Assembly (NCBI GenBank): GCA_032160165.1
Contig: JAVHWA010000037.1
Location: forward strand, 1 to 25,622
Direction of reading: 5' to 3'
DNA length: 25,622 nucleotides
Origin: QHXM01 sp032160165
GTDB taxonomy: Bacteria; Acidobacteriota; Blastocatellia; Pyrinomonadales; Pyrinomonadaceae
Shown here: positions 23,091 to 25,622 of the stretch, one piece after another
Layout: each line of letters starts with the position of its first letter
Position numbering within the stretch: the first letter of the stretch is position 1
Program-made: the position numbers and the translations under genes
The notes under the pieces: generated by a model
The model's database searches: none
The model's input: only the letters and a program-made list of their open reading frames with translations
What the model was told of the DNA's origin: nothing

Positions 23091-23251
23091 GGTTCAGCTT
23101 GCAGGTTTAAGGTTTCAAGTGGACGCGGCGGGTCGTTCGTTCGAGCGATTCGCCACTCGGGTCAGAACCGCCTGCGTCAGCGGGCGGGTTGTCGTGCCGC
23201 GTATATGGCGTTAGCGAACGACGCTCAAACTTTGAACCTTGAACCTTGAAC
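23091..23251. repeat. Heptad arms flanking a REP-like unit
   Basis: The right arm (23224-23251) reads CTTTGAA, CCTTGAA, CCTTGAA, CTT. The left arm (about 23091-23120, GGTTTAA, GGTTTCA) is its imperfect complement. Between them sits REP-like copy 2 (23154-23188, identical to 5823-5857) and an 8-bp inverted pair GTCGTTCG/CGAACGAC around it. It fills the whole gap between two converging genes, so it may serve as their terminator. Confidence 0.8.
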
Positions 23252-23596
23252 TTACTTCAAGGCTTCCTCTTCCGTCTCGAAGACTTCGAATGCTTTGTGC
23301 ATGTTCGTCATCTTCATAAGTCCGCGAATCGGTTGAGGGACGCTTGCTAGCCTAAACACCGCGTCATGCCGCGTCGCCGTGACGAGACAAGTCACCAGTT
23401 CGCCGAGGCCCGCGCTATCGACACGCCTGCACTGCGACATGTTGATGACCAGAAGGCGACATCCGCTCTCGATTCGCGCCCGCACCTTGTCGAGCAGGTG
23501 GTCGGTGGTGCCTCCCACGGTCAGTTCGCCCGCCAGATCCATCACTATTCCCTCGCCAACCTCACGCTCAGATATTTCGAGTTTGTTAGCCGACAT
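23252..23596 (-). CDS. STAS-domain anti-sigma factor antagonist
   Basis: A 114-residue protein from the ATG at 23596, with GGAG 9 bases upstream; the frame to 23698 adds a tail without support. The SpoIIAA/RsbV pattern is clear: IVMDLAGELTVGGTTDHL near the start, then LLVINMSQCRRVDSAGLGEL. The Ser of DSAGLG (about residue 61) is the expected phosphorylation site. The second half is the usual FRLASVPQPIRGLMKMTNMH and ends KAFEVFETEEEAL. When dephosphorylated, such proteins trap an anti-sigma kinase and release a sigma factor or another client. The GAF-SpoIIE phosphatase at 16569-17870 is a candidate partner. No kinase is nearby. Confidence 0.92.
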   Translation of the reverse strand: MSANKLEISEREVGEGIVMDLAGELTVGGTTDHLLDKVRARIESGCRLLVINMSQCRRVDSAGLGELVTCLVTATRHDAVFRLASVPQPIRGLMKMTNMHKAFEVFETEEEALK

Positions 23597-23880
23597 AGAG
23601 TTGTTCTCCGAAATAGATTCCGCAAGGATATAGAGCATTTGTATTTCGAAAACAAGCAGCGTCCGACAAACTTTTCGTTCGTCGCCGGGCCACCACAAGC
23701 TAAGAGCTTGACGGAAATTAAACCCGTACCCCTTCTGACCATTGCTTGACGATAGATCAAGCCGTTCCTAGAATGCTGGCAGCCAACATTCGCAGCATCG
23801 CTGGCCGCCATTGACGCTTCGCCGTGCGAACTTTCGCACGCCTGAATGCGTAAGTCAGCTCAGAAGGAGTTAATTAACAA

Positions 23881-24309
23881 ATGAGTAATTATTACGACCC
23901 GCAAGACGATGCAAAGCCGGTGGAGCCGATCGACGACTTAATGGTGCGTGAAGACGACTCGGAACAACACAAAGGTCCGCGCACCGCATCTTCCGTGCGC
24001 GAGATTGCCTCGCGCATACCTGAGTCTCTGAGCGCCATCGGACGCGATATCAGTCGCACCATCGAGCGCGCAATTTCAGCAAAGGATGATTACGTGGTAG
24101 CGGTCAAAGTCTCACACGACGCCCAGGAAAAACTTGAACAGCTGGTCCAGGCCGGTGTCTTCCGAAACCGGGCCGAAGCCGCCGCTTATCTGATTGATGA
24201 GGGTATTAAGACGCAGTCGCCCCTTTTCGATCGGGTGCAGCAGAAACTTGCCGAGATCGAGCGATTGAGGGCCGAACTGCGCGGGATGATCAACGAGAAT
24301 CCGAGCTAG
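23881..24309 (+). CDS. Small acidic protein with ribbon-helix-helix-like C-terminal part
   Basis: A 142-residue protein with AAGGAG about 11 bases before the ATG. The first 35 residues are acidic and disordered (DPQDDAKPVEP, VREDDSEQHKG). A middle helix (RIPESLSAIGRDISRTIERA) leads to YVVAVKVSHDAQEKLEQLVQ and AGVFRNRAEAAAYLIDEG. That block, a beta strand followed by two helices with a NRAEAAAYLIDEG turn, resembles the ribbon-helix-helix or CopG-like fold. A coiled-coil tail (QQKLAEIERLRAELRGM) follows. There is no toxin-like gene downstream. It could be a DNA-binding or gas-vesicle-associated small protein; I assign no function. It is monocistronic, with a strong hairpin after its stop. Confidence 0.8.
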   Translation: MSNYYDPQDDAKPVEPIDDLMVREDDSEQHKGPRTASSVREIASRIPESLSAIGRDISRTIERAISAKDDYVVAVKVSHDAQEKLEQLVQAGVFRNRAEAAAYLIDEGIKTQSPLFDRVQQKLAEIERLRAELRGMINENPS

Positions 24310-24323
24310 CGGCCTTTGCGTAC

Positions 24324-24361
24324 AAAAAAAGCCGCCCGGGGTAGATCGCTACACCGGGCGG
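24324..24361 (-). terminator. Rho-independent terminator for the minus-strand propeller gene
   Basis: CCGCCCGG (24332-24339) pairs with CCGGGCGG (24354-24361), with an inner stem GTAG/CTAC after one mismatch. On the minus strand the stem is followed by seven T (24330-24324), so it fits the gene ending at 24480. The plus-strand gene ends at 24309, but on that side the hairpin has no T-tract. Confidence 0.85.
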
Positions 24362-24379
24362 AATCACAGGAGGAATCGA

Positions 24380-24502
24380 ATGTTACCCCGCCATTCTTCC
24401 CCAAGAACGGCTCTTTCGGGTAACCTTGCCAACCATCAGATGCGGGGAAACTTTGGTTCGGTTGCTCGCCTGCCCCCACTCATCTATCGTACCGCAAAAT
24501 AA
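24380..24502 (+). CDS. Possible 40-codon small ORF
   Basis: AGGAGG at 24368-24373 sits 6 bases before an ATG at 24380, an ideal ribosome binding site. The frame is 40 codons, ends with TAA and overlaps the last 23 bases of the convergent gene. The peptide (start MLPRHSSPRTALSGN) has no motif and no signal peptide. It lies just after the terminator stem. The purine run could be chance, so I rate this low. Confidence 0.25.
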   Translation: MLPRHSSPRTALSGNLANHQMRGNFGSVARLPPLIYRTAK

Positions 24503-25466
24503 TTCCTTTTTGGCCGACGGCCCATCCAGTTTTCTTGTCAATATAGAGCGCGAACAGATTGAGTTTTGTGCTGGTCTCCTGGCGAATCCAGGTTTTGCCG
24601 GCGTCGCCGGAACGGAAGATTGTCCCTCCGCGGCCTACGATCCAGCCAAAATTATCCTCTGGAAACTGCACGCTGAGGAGAGTGTTGCGAACTGGAATCT
24701 CGACCGGTGCCCAGGTGACCCCTCCATCAGTAGTTCGTAGGATTGTGGCTCGCTCGCCGACCGCCATCCCAATTCGCTCGTTGCGGAAGTCAACGTGATA
24801 GAGCGTCACCCGAGTCTTTGATTGCTGTTCGGCCCAAGTCTCACCTCCATCGTCGGTATGCAGTATCGTTCCGTGCACTCCGACGATCCACCCGCGCTTT
24901 TCATCCGCAAAATCGACATGAATCAACTCTTCCTTGGTAGGTACGCGCTGGCGCTGCCACGACTTTCCGCCATCGTCTGTATAAACAACCAGGCTGTCGA
25001 CCACAATATCGTTGTGGCTGATAGATCCGACTACCCATCCTCTTTTCTTTCCCGAGAAACGGACACTGTACAGCTCGGGCGCGGCTTCACCAAAGTCCGA
25101 GGCGGAATACCTGCGTGTCTCGCGCCATGTTTGGCCGCCATCGTCCGTTTGAAAGATGCTGTTGCCCGCAAGCAGATAACCATTGTCCTTATTGCGAAAA
25201 TAGATGTCATTGATGGCCGCAATCGTGTCGACTGATTGTTTCTGCCAGGTGAGTCCACCGTCGACCGTCCGCATGACGACTCCGGCATCGCCTGCGACCC
25301 AACCGCGCTTCGAGTCCGCAAAATAGACTGCGTTGAAGTCGGTGTCCGTTGCAGTAATGGGGACAGGTTTCCAACCGACCTGCGCGCTGGATACGATGGT
25401 CGAAATGATGATCAGCATCAGCACCGTCGCTGTCCGAGTAACTCTCTTTAATAGACGTTTTTTCAT
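24480..25466 (-). CDS. Secreted YCF48/BNR-repeat beta-propeller protein
   Basis: A 328-residue protein from the ATG at 25466; the longer frame to 25571 places the signal peptide internally. The signal peptide is residues 1 to about 28 (KKRLLKRV, then a hydrophobic LMLIIISTIVSSAQ). Seven repeats follow, each of the form 'GW.VG..G.I..T.DGG.TW': GWVAGDAGVVMRTVDGGLTW, GYLLAGNSIFQTDDGGQTW, a third with KSWQRQ, GWIVGVHGTILHTDDGGETW, GMAVGERATILRTTDGGVTW, GWIVGRGGTIFRSGDAGKTW and GWAVGQKGIIL. This is the YCF48/HCF136-type or sialidase-like seven-bladed propeller. HCF136 helps photosystem II assembly; bacterial relatives outside phototrophs have no settled role. Likely periplasmic or extracellular protein binding. 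It is monocistronic and ends in a clear terminator. Confidence 0.9.
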   Translation of the reverse strand: MKKRLLKRVTRTATVLMLIIISTIVSSAQVGWKPVPITATDTDFNAVYFADSKRGWVAGDAGVVMRTVDGGLTWQKQSVDTIAAINDIYFRNKDNGYLLAGNSIFQTDDGGQTWRETRRYSASDFGEAAPELYSVRFSGKKRGWVVGSISHNDIVVDSLVVYTDDGGKSWQRQRVPTKEELIHVDFADEKRGWIVGVHGTILHTDDGGETWAEQQSKTRVTLYHVDFRNERIGMAVGERATILRTTDGGVTWAPVEIPVRNTLLSVQFPEDNFGWIVGRGGTIFRSGDAGKTWIRQETSTKLNLFALYIDKKTGWAVGQKGIILRYDR

Positions 25467-25622
25467 TACTCTTAACGAATCTCCACCTGCTGCACACCCG
25501 AAGACGGTCCTGCCTGAGAGGTAACGACCTGCTGAGTTTTGTGGTAACCGATTCCTCTTGCCTTTGTACACGAACTCCGCGCTTTAAGACAAGATGAAAC
25601 GCGGCGGGGGGGAGATCACGGA

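Noticed and set aside
25594..25622. ATG at the right window edge
   Set aside because: Only nine codons before the edge, with no ribosome binding site; cannot be judged.

Overview
The window looks like a chromosomal segment of an Acidobacteriota bacterium, probably class Blastocatellia. The evidence is two VWA proteins of the acidobacterial 'VWFA-related' type, a DUF4159 protein, a C-terminal CPxC...C-LDDG mini zinc ribbon of a kind I associate with this group, and gaps packed with heptad repeats, REP-like palindromes and hairpin arrays. The taxon is inferred from protein style, not from an rRNA gene. I see no tRNA, rRNA, CRISPR array, transposase or phage gene.

Left part (about 104-16025): twelve genes in a row on the minus strand. 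In transcription order they are a Tat-type DUF4159 protein, a PilT-like ATPase, a TPR protein, a MoxR AAA+ ATPase, two overlapping secreted VWA proteins, a pilin-head-like lipoprotein, a DUF58 protein, a six-helix membrane protein with a zinc ribbon, a secreted unknown, a BatA-like VWA membrane protein and a large membrane protein of the DUF4175-like type. MoxR, DUF58, BatA and the large membrane protein form the familiar MoxR/Bat constellation, thought to be a chaperone or metal-insertion machine acting at the membrane. Here it is spread out and interleaved with type IV pilus and secreted VWA genes.

Right part (about 16087-25466): mostly single genes on alternating strands. They are an orphan 129-aa protein, a GAF-SpoIIE phosphatase (RsbU-like), an ImmA/IrrE-like protein with its XRE regulator, an isochorismatase-family hydrolase, an S41 C-terminal-processing protease, a subtilisin without a secretion signal, a STAS anti-sigma-factor antagonist, a small acidic protein with a ribbon-helix-helix-like C-terminus, and a YCF48/BNR beta-propeller. 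The phosphatase and STAS protein could be two parts of one partner-switching circuit, whose kinase is not in the window.

The most unusual content is between the genes. At least nine gaps carry short tandem repeats with a period of seven bases, usually as two facing arms that can fold into a long hairpin. The seven-base words differ completely from site to site, but the architecture is the same. Two copies (near 8.3 kb and 13.8 kb) share a conserved 48-nt core and sit in the same orientation just upstream of DUF58 and TPR-moxR. One heptad element has been absorbed into a gene and encodes the signal peptide of a VWA protein. Separately there is an array of eight consecutive hairpins (8915-9221), a second hairpin cluster (12071-12176), and a REP-like family with the head GGTCAGwACCG, including a perfect 34-bp inverted repeat (5962-6099).
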